A DNA stretch of 64,000 bases from CBDBGD01 sp965205235 (GTDB lineage: Bacteria; Chloroflexota; Dehalococcoidia; Lucifugimonadales; UBA1127), in assembly GCA_965205235.1 (NCBI GenBank), contig CBDBGD010000007.1, positions 372,001 through 436,000 of the forward strand. The letters are read 5' to 3'. The translations under genes were made by a program, and so were the position numbers. The notes under the pieces are model-generated. The model did no database searches. It was not told the DNA's origin and worked only from the letters and a program-made list of their open reading frames with translations. The stretch's first letter is position 1, and each line of letters begins with the position of its first letter. Positions 43,255 to 51,968 of the stretch are shown piece after piece.

Positions 43255-43587
43255 GGCGCAGCGCGCTGTCCCCGGCCCGGCTCCTGTTCGGCATCGCCTT
43301 CCTGCCCGCCGACTTTGCCCAGCGCCTGGAGCGCCTCAAGAAGGCCACCGGCCTGAGGTGGGACGGCCTGGCCGCGTCCATGGGCATCGATCCCCGTCAG
43401 CCTCAGCGGTGGCGGGAGGGGCGCCAAGCCCAGCGGGGACGGCCTGTTCGCCCTCGTCATGCTGGCGACGCGTGTCCCCGGTGGCGTGTACACCCTCCTG
43501 GGGGTGCACATCCTGCCGCCGACCGGAACGCCCAACCCGCCCTTAGCCATCCATTTCGCCATGGCCGGTAGCAGCAGGGAGAAGTAG
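43251..43587 (+). pseudogene. Second HTH protein of the run, +1 frameshift
   Basis: GTG start 43251 overlapping the preceding stop. FLPADFAQRLERLKKATGLR then WDGLAASMGIDPRQPQRWREG aligns with the next gene product. An extra G in the run 43418-43421 breaks the frame; removing it gives REGAKPSGDGLFALVMLATR then VPGGVYTLLG and a stop at 43585. The corrected protein is 111 residues, like its neighbour. Real decay or a sequencing slip in a G-run are both possible. Confidence 0.65.
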
Positions 43588-43590
43588 GGA

Positions 43591-43929
43591 ATGGGAGTGC
43601 AGCGACGACTGTACAGCCTGGTCGAGTACGAGTTTCCGCCGGACTTCCCTCAGCGGCTTGCGCTGCTGAAGGAGGAGAGCGGCTTGAGCTGGAGGACGAT
43701 TGCCCGTCTCCTGGGCGTCAGCCCCCACCGGCTCAGGCAGTGGCGAACGCAGGGCGTGGCCCCCAACGCCGCCCATCTCTTCCTCTTGCTGAGCATCGCC
43801 GAGAGCATGGGGCTGCGCAACGGGATTCTGATGTGTCCCGACCGAGATCTTCCGCAAGGGTTGGACTTGGAAGCTCTACAGGATGGGATGCTGGAGAGCG
43901 GAGGCGAACATCCCGAAGAGACCCTGTAG
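43591..43929 (+). CDS. Third HTH protein of the run
   Basis: 112 residues, ATG 43591 three bases after the previous stop. FPPDFPQRLALLKEESGLSW then RTIARLLGVSPHRLRQWRTQG is a helix-turn-helix domain paralogous to the preceding gene; then a hydrophobic helix (AAHLFLLLSIAESMGL). The acidic tail is unique. The three consecutive HTH genes are one operon and likely controllers of nearby mobile or defence genes. Confidence 0.78.
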   Translation: MGVQRRLYSLVEYEFPPDFPQRLALLKEESGLSWRTIARLLGVSPHRLRQWRTQGVAPNAAHLFLLLSIAESMGLRNGILMCPDRDLPQGLDLEALQDGMLESGGEHPEETL

Positions 43930-43968
43930 CCCTTTACGGCCAAGCACCCCTGGCCACACGATACCGAC

Positions 43969-43999
43969 GCTGACGGAGCGGTTGGTGGGCTCCGTCAGC
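43969..43999. terminator. Stem-loop after the HTH operon
   Basis: GCTGACGGAGC (43969-43979) and GCTCCGTCAGC (43989-43999) form an 11-bp perfect stem with a 9-base loop. No T-run follows. Confidence 0.5.
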
Positions 44000-44014
44000 G
44001 CTCGGGCCTACAGG

Positions 44015-44023
44015 TGCTACAAT
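44015..44023 (+). promoter_or_regulatory. Extended -10 promoter for the 44070-46409 cassette
   Basis: TGCTACAAT (44015-44023), 46 bases before the first start codon of the three-gene cassette. No clear -35, as expected for an extended -10 type. Confidence 0.45.
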
Positions 44024-44069
44024 ACGAATGGCAGCATTCCTAAGCCCACGACCGGTTAGGTTGTAGTCT

Positions 44070-44627
44070 ATGGGGTCTCAAGTACCTGTCCCGACAGTGC
44101 TGGGTTACCACGGGACAAGCCGGGAAATGGCCATCCGGATCAAAGCAGAGGGATTCCAGCTAAGCCAAAACTCTTACGACTGGCTTGGAGACGGTGTCTA
44201 TTTCTTTCAGGATGCACCACTTAGAGCATGGGAATGGGCGTGTAAGCGATATGGCGGGGATGCAGCTGTACTAGGGGCAGATATCAGTATTGTGAACTGC
44301 ATGGATCTGTTGGACATAGGTTGGAACGAGGTGCTATCAGAAGCTCATGATGCCTACCTAAAGCTCATTCGAGATTTGGGGAGAGCCAGGCCGACTCAAT
44401 TCAAGGGTGCTCACTCCTTAGATCGAGAAATCGTAAACTATACGGCGGAAATACTAACCGAGCGAGGAGTCAGAATTGCATGCGTGCGTGCTGCCTTTAG
44501 GGAAGGGCGTCAAGTATATCTCGACTCGGCGCTCTTCGATCGGTCGCATGTGCAAATAGCAGTGCGTGACGTCGAAGCGTGCATTAGGGAAGTCTGGCTT
44601 GAGGCTAAGCCGGCGCAAGGAGGCTGA
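44070..44627 (+). CDS. ART/PARP-like predicted ADP-ribosyltransferase-fold protein
   Basis: 185 residues, visibly more AT-rich than the housekeeping genes. N-terminal GYHGTSREMAIRI (His14) and then YDWLGDGVYFFQDAP (Tyr44) reproduce the His and Tyr motifs of PARP-type ADP-ribosyltransferases, with the same spacing logic (HGT...G...GxGxYF). Near the C-terminus SHVQIAVRD has Gln where PARPs have the catalytic Glu. Hence an NAD-binding fold is likely, activity uncertain. First gene of a tight operon (three-base gap to the next). Could be a toxin or an effector of a defence system (inference). Confidence 0.65.
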   Translation: MGSQVPVPTVLGYHGTSREMAIRIKAEGFQLSQNSYDWLGDGVYFFQDAPLRAWEWACKRYGGDAAVLGADISIVNCMDLLDIGWNEVLSEAHDAYLKLIRDLGRARPTQFKGAHSLDREIVNYTAEILTERGVRIACVRAAFREGRQVYLDSALFDRSHVQIAVRDVEACIREVWLEAKPAQGG

Positions 44628-44630
44628 ACT

Positions 44631-45632
44631 ATGGTCAACCCTAGCGATGCCAGGAAAATTATGACCGAGCATTTCGAGCAAATCACTCTTGATGAATTTG
44701 GGAAGCGACATGATAAGTACATCGACAGAGAAGCTACTGCGTTAGTCCCAGAAGCCGAACAGCCCGTTCTTGCGCCCGTCATCCTGTACCAGCGTGAAGC
44801 AGAACCGCTGAGACTGGACGCCTACTTGGCTTCCGGCCTAACAGGGTTGAGTGAGATGCAACGACAGCACCTCTTTGACGTCTCCGCGATCGTAGATGCA
44901 GTCTGCCGAGAGGTTGAGATTGACTTATACCAACCCGTAAGTGCCACGGACCCGGTCGCCAACCCAGAAGTAGCGGCGGAGAATGTGTTCAGTATCGATA
45001 GGGAGCGTGTGTTGAGGAGTGACCTGCTCCTCCATCTAGCGGACTTCGCAAGCACAGGTGCCGGAGAGGAGATAGACTTTGCCCTTGGCGCCCTGATTCC
45101 GATAGTAATTGTGGCTCACGGCGATACCAAAGTTAGCAGGATGGTCACTGGCATCCCAGCACTCAAGCTCATGATCACGTATGGCAATCTGGACGAACTG
45201 AAGGACGAACTAAGGGATCGGCTAGCTGACATACGTCCCATCCTGGAACAGAGAAAACTTGCATTCTCTGAGTTTGAGAAGAACTTGGTTGGAAATAAGA
45301 TCCGGATCACACGCCAAGATTCCGGTCTTACTAGAGAGGATGTGGCATCCAATTCGGGCGGTTTGCTCACTGTTGAGAGAATCCAAGAGATTGAGGGAAA
45401 CATCGACGGCATATCTAACCCGTCACTCGTAGAGCTCCGCACTTTGGCCGCAATGCTAAAGACGACCGTAGCTGACTTAGTGGAGCCTGACTTGGATGAG
45501 CGATTGATTGCGCTACTAAGAGAATTGATGCTCGAAGGGGTTGCTGCTCGCAGCATGATGAGCGAGAGAGACCAGAGAGTGGTCCTGCGCCGCCTTCTTT
45601 ACCGAGTGCTTGATAGCACAGAGATTGGATAG
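44631..45632 (+). CDS. NDT-like domain fused to XRE-type HTH
   Basis: 333 residues, AAGGAGG before ATG 44631. Residues about 55-185 resemble the nucleoside 2-deoxyribosyltransferase/Rossmann-like superfamily: a start LRLDAYLASGLTGLSE, then VLRSDLLLHLADFASTGAGE and EIDFALGALIPIVIVAHGD, where the SD...SxGxxxEIxxA pattern is the NDT catalytic/nucleotide site. Residues about 230-300 are an XRE HTH (ITRQDSGLTREDVASNSGG). An enzyme-like sensor joined to a DNA-binding domain suggests a repressor that responds to a nucleotide or NAD-derived ligand. Sits between the ART-like and peptidase genes. Confidence 0.65.
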   Translation: MVNPSDARKIMTEHFEQITLDEFGKRHDKYIDREATALVPEAEQPVLAPVILYQREAEPLRLDAYLASGLTGLSEMQRQHLFDVSAIVDAVCREVEIDLYQPVSATDPVANPEVAAENVFSIDRERVLRSDLLLHLADFASTGAGEEIDFALGALIPIVIVAHGDTKVSRMVTGIPALKLMITYGNLDELKDELRDRLADIRPILEQRKLAFSEFEKNLVGNKIRITRQDSGLTREDVASNSGGLLTVERIQEIEGNIDGISNPSLVELRTLAAMLKTTVADLVEPDLDERLIALLRELMLEGVAARSMMSERDQRVVLRRLLYRVLDSTEIG

Positions 45633-45635
45633 CTA

Positions 45636-46409
45636 ATGAAGTTTGATTTCCTGGATCCAGAGCAAGTCTGTGAGCAGGTCCTAGCGGCAGTCCATCACAG
45701 CGGACCGCCAACTGATCTGTACTCAGTATGTTCGCTTTGGCCAGATCTTAGAGTTCACGAAGAAGACTTGGACAAGGAGGGCTACCTAATACCTCTAGGT
45801 GTTCATGGTGCTGAAATCCTGATCCGCAGAAACGATTCGCCTGCTAGGAAGAAGTTCACTCTAGCGCATGAATTGGGTCACTGGACACAGGCCCATTTGA
45901 ACTCAGGGCAAGTTGCCTTGGACAGGAGTGATAGGCCATTGACATCTTTCCGTACACACCACAGACCACAAACACCAGAGGAAGTATGGTGTAACAAGTT
46001 TGCCGCTTGCCTCCTAATGCCCAAGAAAGACCTCGAGCGGTATCTGTTTTCGGAAGACTTCAATCTGGCAGAGCGAATCGCAAGAGGACACTCAGTCTTC
46101 CAAGTCTCGAATGAGGCATTCTTGGTCAGGGTCACAGACGTAACACCCGTGAGCGTATTCGAGGTGGTCTCGACTCACAATAGCTCCAGAATCAGGCGCA
46201 AGTTTCTTAGCAGGCATCGACCAGACAACCAAGTTGAGCAGACCATGGACCGGCTACTCGACGCTTTTCGAGGAGCAGACAGCGCCCCCGGGCAGCTTGG
46301 GGTCATAGGCCGCTACAAGATCGAGGTCAAGTTACTGCGAGGATCCCTGTCTAGCTGCTCCTGGTTGGCATCAGCAGTCCCTGTGACTGGCACTGAAAGT
46401 CTTCGGTGA
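45636..46409 (+). CDS. ImmA/IrrE family metallopeptidase
   Basis: 257 residues, three bases after the preceding stop. Zinc site HELGH at residues 78-82 preceded by RKKFTLA, then EEVWCNKFAACLLMPKKDLE, the typical third-ligand and 'N-x-FAxxLLMP' segment, and VFQVSNEAFLVRV near residue 155. ImmA/IrrE peptidases cleave XRE-type repressors to trigger element excision or stress genes. The XRE domain of the neighbouring protein is a natural substrate candidate. The last about 40 residues lack similarity that I recognise. Confidence 0.85.
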   Translation: MKFDFLDPEQVCEQVLAAVHHSGPPTDLYSVCSLWPDLRVHEEDLDKEGYLIPLGVHGAEILIRRNDSPARKKFTLAHELGHWTQAHLNSGQVALDRSDRPLTSFRTHHRPQTPEEVWCNKFAACLLMPKKDLERYLFSEDFNLAERIARGHSVFQVSNEAFLVRVTDVTPVSVFEVVSTHNSSRIRRKFLSRHRPDNQVEQTMDRLLDAFRGADSAPGQLGVIGRYKIEVKLLRGSLSSCSWLASAVPVTGTESLR

Positions 46410-46535
46410 CCGCTTGGCTGAACGGCCTCTGAGGTGACTTCCCTCCATGTATCATGGCCCAGCGACGAAGCGGAATTGCACGTTTGCACAAGAAAGGTAG
46501 TGAGTTAGCATGAAACCTCAAGGGTGTGCGTAGGG

Positions 46536-46880
46536 CTAAGAGAAAGCCGTCCACACCTGTGCGGCAGCCGATGCGAGAGCCAGAACTATCGTGGCCGAGG
46601 CTACGATGGCAGTGAACCAGTGCTGCCCCATCCACATCCGCCAAGGGTGTTTCAGCTCCCCGAGATATGCGAACCCGCTCAGGGTGATGTAGAAGCCACC
46701 CAGGCCCGGACGCTCAAACCACTTCAGGTGCCCTGCCGAAATGAGGGCGAAGCCAGCGTGGAAATCAGGCTCATCCACACCTTCCTCGCCAAGGAAAACG
46801 TCTGTGCTCCAGTGCGTGCTGGCTCCCTCTGCAAGCGGTTCAAGAATGGCAATCATCCGATCACGCAGTTCTGTGTTCAT
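46536..46880 (-). CDS. Hypothetical protein: winged-helix-like N-terminus plus C-terminal membrane helix
   Basis: 114 residues from ATG 46880 (GGGAGTCAGG upstream). Residues 10-75 look like a small helix-sheet domain (HAGFALISAGHLKWFERPG, then GGFYITLSGFAYLGE) resembling a winged helix with a terminal beta hairpin. Residues 84-112 are hydrophobic (WFTAIVASATIVLALASAAA), one transmembrane helix at the C-terminus. Convergent to the ImmA-like gene. Membrane-tethered small proteins of this type occur in defence islands; that role is only an inference. Confidence 0.55.
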   Translation of the reverse strand: MNTELRDRMIAILEPLAEGASTHWSTDVFLGEEGVDEPDFHAGFALISAGHLKWFERPGLGGFYITLSGFAYLGELKHPWRMWMGQHWFTAIVASATIVLALASAAAQVWTAFS

Positions 46881-47219
46881 CCTGACTCCCTGACGTAGTT
46901 TGCTCCTGCTAGGAGCTAGGGGCCAACTCTGGCACCTGAGACTCGGTTCCCCAGCGTCCGCCGGGCAAGCCGCCTGGGCCACTGCCTTGCTTCCTGCCCC
47001 CCAGCTACTTTGCCTGGTCAATGCCCAGGGCAAAGCGCTCAGATCGGGCCTATTAGGGACTCTGTTGCAGCGAGACTGCGTACTTCCAGAAGCGGGCCCG
47101 AGTGACTCAATTCGAAATTCAATATGCCCGTGCACCAACCCCTCGCGTGGAAGGCGTCCCATATCTTACGGCGATGGCAAGGCCCGCAGCGGCACGATGG
47201 TCCTGCTGGATGAGCGTCA
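46881..47219. other. Stretch without recognised genes
   Basis: No frame on either strand shows a start signal plus protein-like composition. No repeats or hairpins noted. Confidence 0.4.
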
Positions 47220-47921
47220 TCAGCTTCGAATCATGGCCTGGTGCGAGGTGCTTCCCGGCGTCTTCGCCGTACCCGCAATAGCACGTTTGTGGATATGGCA
47301 GCGAGCACCTCTGCCGGCTTGCACATGGCCGTGAACCTCCTGCTTCTCCGTGGCACACGCCTCGCAGCACCTCTCATTGTAGAGCACTGAGGGGAACTCC
47401 GCCGCTGCGCTGCTATTGCAAGGCTGGCACTGCAAGGGGTTGCTAAGGGGCGTGTACTCGTCGACGGGATGCGCAGGAAAGTGGGTGGTCGCCAGGCGGT
47501 CGTGGAACACCACCAGCACGTCTGGCCGCGTGCCGTGGTCGTCGGTGTGCCTGGGTGATGAGTAGTAGCGTAGGTAGAGGGCTAGGCGCATAGCCATCGC
47601 CCCGGGACGGACGGCCCGGCACTCCCACTCCAGGAAGAAGGGCCAGGTCCTGTCGCCCGTGCGCAGGACGCCGAAGGCATCGGGATGGACGGAGTGCAGC
47701 CGGCCGGCCTAGGGGAAGTAGCTGGACGCCCTGCGGGGCAGGTCGAGCTGGACGATCTCCCTGGAGCGCGAGCGGGCCTGCCTCGAGAGCGCAGCGATGA
47801 AGCCATGGATGGCGGCGGTGTGCTCCAGGTTCCTGAACAGCTGCCTGCTGCGCCTGCCGCAGACGTTGCGCCACTCCGCAAGATATGAGAAAACCTCACG
47901 CCGAATTCGCTGTAAAGTCAC
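47220..47921 (-). pseudogene. Replication-relaxation family protein interrupted by an in-frame TAG
   Basis: Reading from 47921 to 47220 in one frame gives RRASSYFP, a TAG at 47709-47711, then AGRLHSVHPDAFGVLRTGD, RTWPFFLEWE and MAMRLALYLRYYSSP, followed by TRPDVLVVFHDRL. The second part is the core of the Replic_Relax family (replication/relaxation or mobilisation proteins of plasmids and integrative elements). The N-terminal winged-helix part is missing or shortened and the C-terminal tail is unlike the family. The frame on both sides of the stop is the same, so one base change inactivated it. Confidence 0.6.
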
Positions 47922-47992
47922 AATAGAGGTCGCGAAGCTTGTGGTAGAGTCTCAGGATAGCTTTGACCATACGCACGGAAGAGGAGGGGGTT

Positions 47993-50065
47993 GTGACTTC
48001 CAACGCTCGAGCCAGAGAAGAGAGGCCTTGCTGGTTCGTGGGTGCTGCCTTTGATAGGACTGAAGACCAGACAGAGCGATTCGTCAGGGAGGGCATCTGG
48101 GAGGCATATGTCGGACACCACAGCCCGTACGAAGATCTGGTGAAGTCCATGCAACCTGGCGACCGCATTGCCATCAAAGCGACCTCCGCGCGCCAGGACC
48201 CTCCGTTTGACTATCAGGGCAAGAGCGTCTCATTCATGCGCATAAAGGCTGTTGGTACGGTTAAGGAGAACCGAGGAGACGGACGAAAGATTGCCGTAGA
48301 CTGGACCTCTGGTCTGCTAACCCCCCCGCGGGACTGGTATTTCTACACATACTTCAAGACCGTTTGGCAAGTTTGGCCGGATTCGGGGAGGCGTCCGTGG
48401 GCAGCGAATGCGCTTATTCGGTTCACCTTTGACAATGAGCCTCAGGACATTGCCCGGTTCCTGGAGGAACGGGGCCCTGGGCCCCTTGGTTCGTGGGACG
48501 AGTTCGTAGAACGTGCGCGAGAGCACGTCAAGGGCGGAAAACTAGAAGGCGAGGAGATCACTTACAAGGTTGAGACAGGTCGCAAACTCTCGAAGGCGAG
48601 GGAAGCCGTGCTCGCCGGAGTAGAAGGCTGGGCCGAGCTCCTGAGAGAGGCGCTCAACCCCAGAGAGGCCAACTTCCTCAACTGGCGCCAGATCTCCAAC
48701 CTGAACCAGTGGTGTGCGACGCATCCAGAGAATGCACTGCGAGCACTGCAGGCACTGTGGACACAAGAAGACCTGCCTGTTGTCGAGCGAATCGGTGCTT
48801 TTGCTGAACTATTTCCTCTTTCCGTGACACGAGGTGTAGGTACTCGGACCAACGTCGCCTCTGTGTTGCTGATGGGACTCGACGTAGAGCAGTATCCACC
48901 ATTCAGGGTAGGGGTATTCACGCAGGCCTATGCGAATACCGGATACGGTCAGCCCGGGCGGGGTGTCGATGAGGCAACTTCATATGAGCACGCTCTTGAC
49001 TTTCTCGACCGGTTCGCCGAGGAAGCAGAGAAGCGGGGACTGTCCATGCGCCACCGCCTTGACGCCCAGTCGCTGGTTTGGATGGTACTAACCAGGGGCG
49101 AGGAGCCACCTGAACGGGTGGACGCGCCTCTGATTCCGATTGACCCGTGGGCGCCGGACATGATTCACAAGTTGGCTGAAGAGCTTCTGTGGGAAACCCG
49201 CTACTTACAGAAGATCATCGACGGGCTCAAGGACAAGCGGCAGGCGATCTTTCAGGGGCCGCCGGGGACCGGCAAGACCTACGTTGCCAAGCGTATAGCC
49301 GAATGGTGCAAAGGCTATGGTGGCGACTTCAAGATCGTCCAGTTCCACCCGTCCTACTCCTACGAAGACTTTGTGGAGGGGTTTCGCCCCATGCTCACAA
49401 AGAGCGACCAAGCCGGGTACAAGCTCTCACGGGGCCCGCTACGGCGCATAGCGGCGGAGGCGGAAGCGAAGCCAGACGCCACATTCATTCTCGTCATCGA
49501 CGAGATCAATCGCGGAAACGTCGCTAAAGTCCTCGGTGAGCTCTATTTCCTCCTGGAATATCGGGATGAGGACGTGGAACTCCAGTACAGCCACGAGCGG
49601 TTCAGCCTACCCAACAACCTCTGGATCATTGGCACCATGAACACGACGGATCGCTCCATCGCGCTCGTGGACGCGGCCCTGCGCCGTCGATTCTATTTCT
49701 TCGGGTTCTTCCCTGACGAGCCTCCCATCAAGGGGCTTCTGGACCGCTGGCTCGAAGGGAACAACCCCGAGGCAATGTGGGTCGGTGAGCTTGTTGAAAC
49801 GGCCAACCGCAGACTTGAAGACCGGCACCTAGGCATCGGCCCCAGCCATTTCATGAAGGGCCAGCCTCCGCTCAGTGAAGACCGGGTCCGCTTCATCTGG
49901 GAGCAGGCGATCATTCCTTACATAGAGGAGCAGTGCTTCGGCAACGAGGAGAAGCTCAAGGAATTCGGCTACGACCGCCTAAAGCGGGAACTCGAAGTTA
50001 CGGATTCTCAGGCGAGTGCCGTCAGCGTTCAGATGGAAAGAGTACCTAACGAGGACACGGAGTAG
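47993..50065 (+). CDS. mcrB: McrB-type AAA+ GTPase with N-terminal EVE/PUA-like domain
   Basis: 690 residues from GTG 47993 (AGGAGGGGG upstream; TTG 47963 is an alternative). Residues about 12-140 start CWFVGAAFDRTEDQTERFV and include MQPGDRIAIKATSA, resembling EVE/PUA-type base-reading domains found on McrB. Then a helical linker and the AAA+ motor: Walker A GPPGTGKT near residue 420, Walker B LVIDEINRGN, and the McrB sensor MNTTDRSIALVDAALRRR. McrB oligomers use GTP to translocate DNA and activate McrC. Together the pair restricts DNA with modified bases. Confidence 0.88.
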   Translation: MTSNARAREERPCWFVGAAFDRTEDQTERFVREGIWEAYVGHHSPYEDLVKSMQPGDRIAIKATSARQDPPFDYQGKSVSFMRIKAVGTVKENRGDGRKIAVDWTSGLLTPPRDWYFYTYFKTVWQVWPDSGRRPWAANALIRFTFDNEPQDIARFLEERGPGPLGSWDEFVERAREHVKGGKLEGEEITYKVETGRKLSKAREAVLAGVEGWAELLREALNPREANFLNWRQISNLNQWCATHPENALRALQALWTQEDLPVVERIGAFAELFPLSVTRGVGTRTNVASVLLMGLDVEQYPPFRVGVFTQAYANTGYGQPGRGVDEATSYEHALDFLDRFAEEAEKRGLSMRHRLDAQSLVWMVLTRGEEPPERVDAPLIPIDPWAPDMIHKLAEELLWETRYLQKIIDGLKDKRQAIFQGPPGTGKTYVAKRIAEWCKGYGGDFKIVQFHPSYSYEDFVEGFRPMLTKSDQAGYKLSRGPLRRIAAEAEAKPDATFILVIDEINRGNVAKVLGELYFLLEYRDEDVELQYSHERFSLPNNLWIIGTMNTTDRSIALVDAALRRRFYFFGFFPDEPPIKGLLDRWLEGNNPEAMWVGELVETANRRLEDRHLGIGPSHFMKGQPPLSEDRVRFIWEQAIIPYIEEQCFGNEEKLKEFGYDRLKRELEVTDSQASAVSVQMERVPNEDTE

Positions 50066-50086
50066 GCTGGAGGCGGTAGGGCGCGC

Positions 50087-51352
50087 GTGAAGAGGCTTCA
50101 GCTAACGGAGTACGAGCTCTACCCCAAGACTGTCCGGCTCGACAAGGAGCAGGTGCGGGCCTTGGCTGATGCCCGCGTTGACGTCTCACCGTCACCCGAC
50201 GTTGAGGGAGAGTTCCAACTCCGGCCATCATCCTTCGTCGGCGCAGTGAACATAGGCGATCTAGCAGTCGTCATCCGACCCAAGCTCCCCATAGACCGCG
50301 TCATGTTCCTCATCGTTTACGCGATGGATCCGAAAGCCTGGCGCAGCGAGTCCTTCGACCTGCAGCGCGTGGACAATGTGCTCGAAGCTATTGCCCTCGC
50401 CTTCGCGCACCGAACTCGGCAGGCCATCCATCGCGGTCTGCTCCGGGGCTACCGCCAAGAGGAGGACGCCCTCAAGGCTGTGCGCGGTCGCATCCGCTTC
50501 GACGACCAGATCAGGATGCGCTTCGGCCTTCCGATTCCCATCGAGGTCGCCTTCGATGAGTTCACCGAGGACATCGAGAAGAACCGACTCCTGAAGACCG
50601 CGATTCATCAGCTGGGGCACACCTTCATTCGCTCAAAGGCCACCAGGGGAGCGGTTCGCCGGCTTAAACCGGCGTTCGCCTCCGTAGGGCTTGGCTCATA
50701 CCAACCAGGAGCGCTGCCCGAAGTCCGTTACACGCGGCTGGATGAACACTACCGCCCCGCAGTAGACCTGGCACGCCTCATCATCGAGAACTCAAGCCTG
50801 GAGCTCCTCCATGGCAACGTGGCGGGCGCTTCTCTTCTTGTCGACATGAACAAGATATTCGAGCGGTTCCTGTACGTCGCACTGCGGGAAGCGCTCGACC
50901 TCTCAGAAGAGCAGTGGAGGCACGAAGCGTGCTTCTCATTGGATGAAGGAGGCCATGTCTCTATGAACCCGGACCTGTCGCTGTGGTCCTATGCCCTGGG
51001 CAGGACTGGGACGCGGCCCCTCTTTGTGGGCGACGCCAAGTACAAGAAGCTCGCCCCCCAGGGCTTCCAGCACGCCGACATCTATCAGATGCTCGCCTAC
51101 TGCACCGCGGCCGATCTGCCTTCCGGGCTGCTAATCTATGCCGCCGGAGAGGATGATGCTGGCACGTATAGGATCAAGCATGCGGGCAAGACTATCGAAG
51201 TCGTCTCACTCGATCTCAAAGGGACGCCGGAGTCCATTCTCGACGAGGTCCGCCGCATTGCCCTTAGCGTCAAGGCTCACGAACTGATCTGCATCCAGCT
51301 ATGGCGATCCTGCCTCGGGCCTTCTATCGGTCGTAGTCCTGCTTGCCGGTAG
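50087..51352 (+). CDS. mcrC: McrC-type restriction endonuclease subunit
   Basis: 421 residues, GTG start 50087, 21 bases after mcrB. N-terminal strand-rich stalk domain (LRPSSFVGAVNIGDLAVVIR, then PKLPIDRVMFLI), central helices with DEFTEDIEKNRLLKTAI, and a PD-(D/E)XK nuclease: MNPDLSLW (Asp about 294), FVGDAKYKK (Asp about 316, Lys about 318) and HADIYQMLAYC. Intact. McrC is the cleavage subunit of McrBC; it caps the McrB hexamer. Located in the accessory region right of the serine recombinase. Confidence 0.88.
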   Translation: MKRLQLTEYELYPKTVRLDKEQVRALADARVDVSPSPDVEGEFQLRPSSFVGAVNIGDLAVVIRPKLPIDRVMFLIVYAMDPKAWRSESFDLQRVDNVLEAIALAFAHRTRQAIHRGLLRGYRQEEDALKAVRGRIRFDDQIRMRFGLPIPIEVAFDEFTEDIEKNRLLKTAIHQLGHTFIRSKATRGAVRRLKPAFASVGLGSYQPGALPEVRYTRLDEHYRPAVDLARLIIENSSLELLHGNVAGASLLVDMNKIFERFLYVALREALDLSEEQWRHEACFSLDEGGHVSMNPDLSLWSYALGRTGTRPLFVGDAKYKKLAPQGFQHADIYQMLAYCTAADLPSGLLIYAAGEDDAGTYRIKHAGKTIEVVSLDLKGTPESILDEVRRIALSVKAHELICIQLWRSCLGPSIGRSPACR

Positions 51353-51424
51353 TCTGAGCCCCTACCTAAGTCACAAGACAGAGCTCTCCAGACCACGCAC
51401 CCATGACACTCCCCCGGGCGTCTA

Positions 51425-51600
51425 CTATGGTAGCAGCCGTGCAGACTCGCCCCTCGTCACCGGCCTTGACTCCAGCCATGCCGAAATGTCGCGGACCCTC
51501 CACCTGACGGCGGCTGGACCCACTCTTACGGGGCCGCGGGAAGCTCCCACCCTGCAGGGCCCCGGCAGATGGATAAGCGGCTCATCCCCGCGATCCCCTC
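51425..51600 (-). pseudogene. AlpA-like excisionase / HTH_17 remnant, frameshifted
   Basis: One minus frame ends VRVGPAAVRWRVRDISAWLE then SRP, the C-terminal hallmark of AlpA/MerR-type excisionases. Upstream pieces in other frames read MSRLSIC and LQGGSFPRPR, which together would give the missing helix-turn-helix (SRLSIYR...GGSFPRP). At least two shifts are needed to join them. A remnant of a mobile-element control gene is the simplest reading. Confidence 0.4.
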
Positions 51601-51803
51601 GACGCCTCAGCGACCTGCCGTGCATGTGTCGGCTCCCCCATGTACCCGTCTGTGCCCATCGAGCCTGAGGGGTTCCAGCGACTCACACATGCCTCGTAGC
51701 GGGGGGTGAGTTCGCCCCAGGGGGGGCACGGTAGCCCCCCGTTACGGGGCGAGAAGAAATCGGTGGTTGTTTTGATGTCTCACCCGTGTACAGGAAATAG
51801 CGT

Positions 51804-51841
51804 AAGTGCCGAAAACGGAAGTCGGGTCGGATTCGTAGCTG
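51804..51841 (-). repeat. Inverted partial copy of the 42-base repeat
   Basis: On the minus strand it contains CAGCTACGAA and CTTCCGTTTTCGGCACTT, matching the direct repeats at 51912 and 51969 in order but with a longer middle. Confidence 0.5.
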
Positions 51842-51911
51842 AATCGGGGGTGAAAGGCCCCCTACAGGCCCCTTGGAGTAAGCACTTGGTTTCCACAGCG
51901 GGTTCCAGCGT

Positions 51912-51953
51912 CACTTCCAGTTGCCAGCTACGAAAGTTCCGTTTTCGGCAGTG
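51912..51953 (+). repeat. 42-base repeat, copy 1
   Basis: Begins CACTTCCAGTTGCCAGC and ends GTTTTCGGCAGTG. Differs from copy 2 (51969-52010) at 3 of 42 positions. Start-to-start distance is 57 bases. Confidence 0.75.
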
Positions 51954-51968
51954 GGCTCTCCGGGGGGT

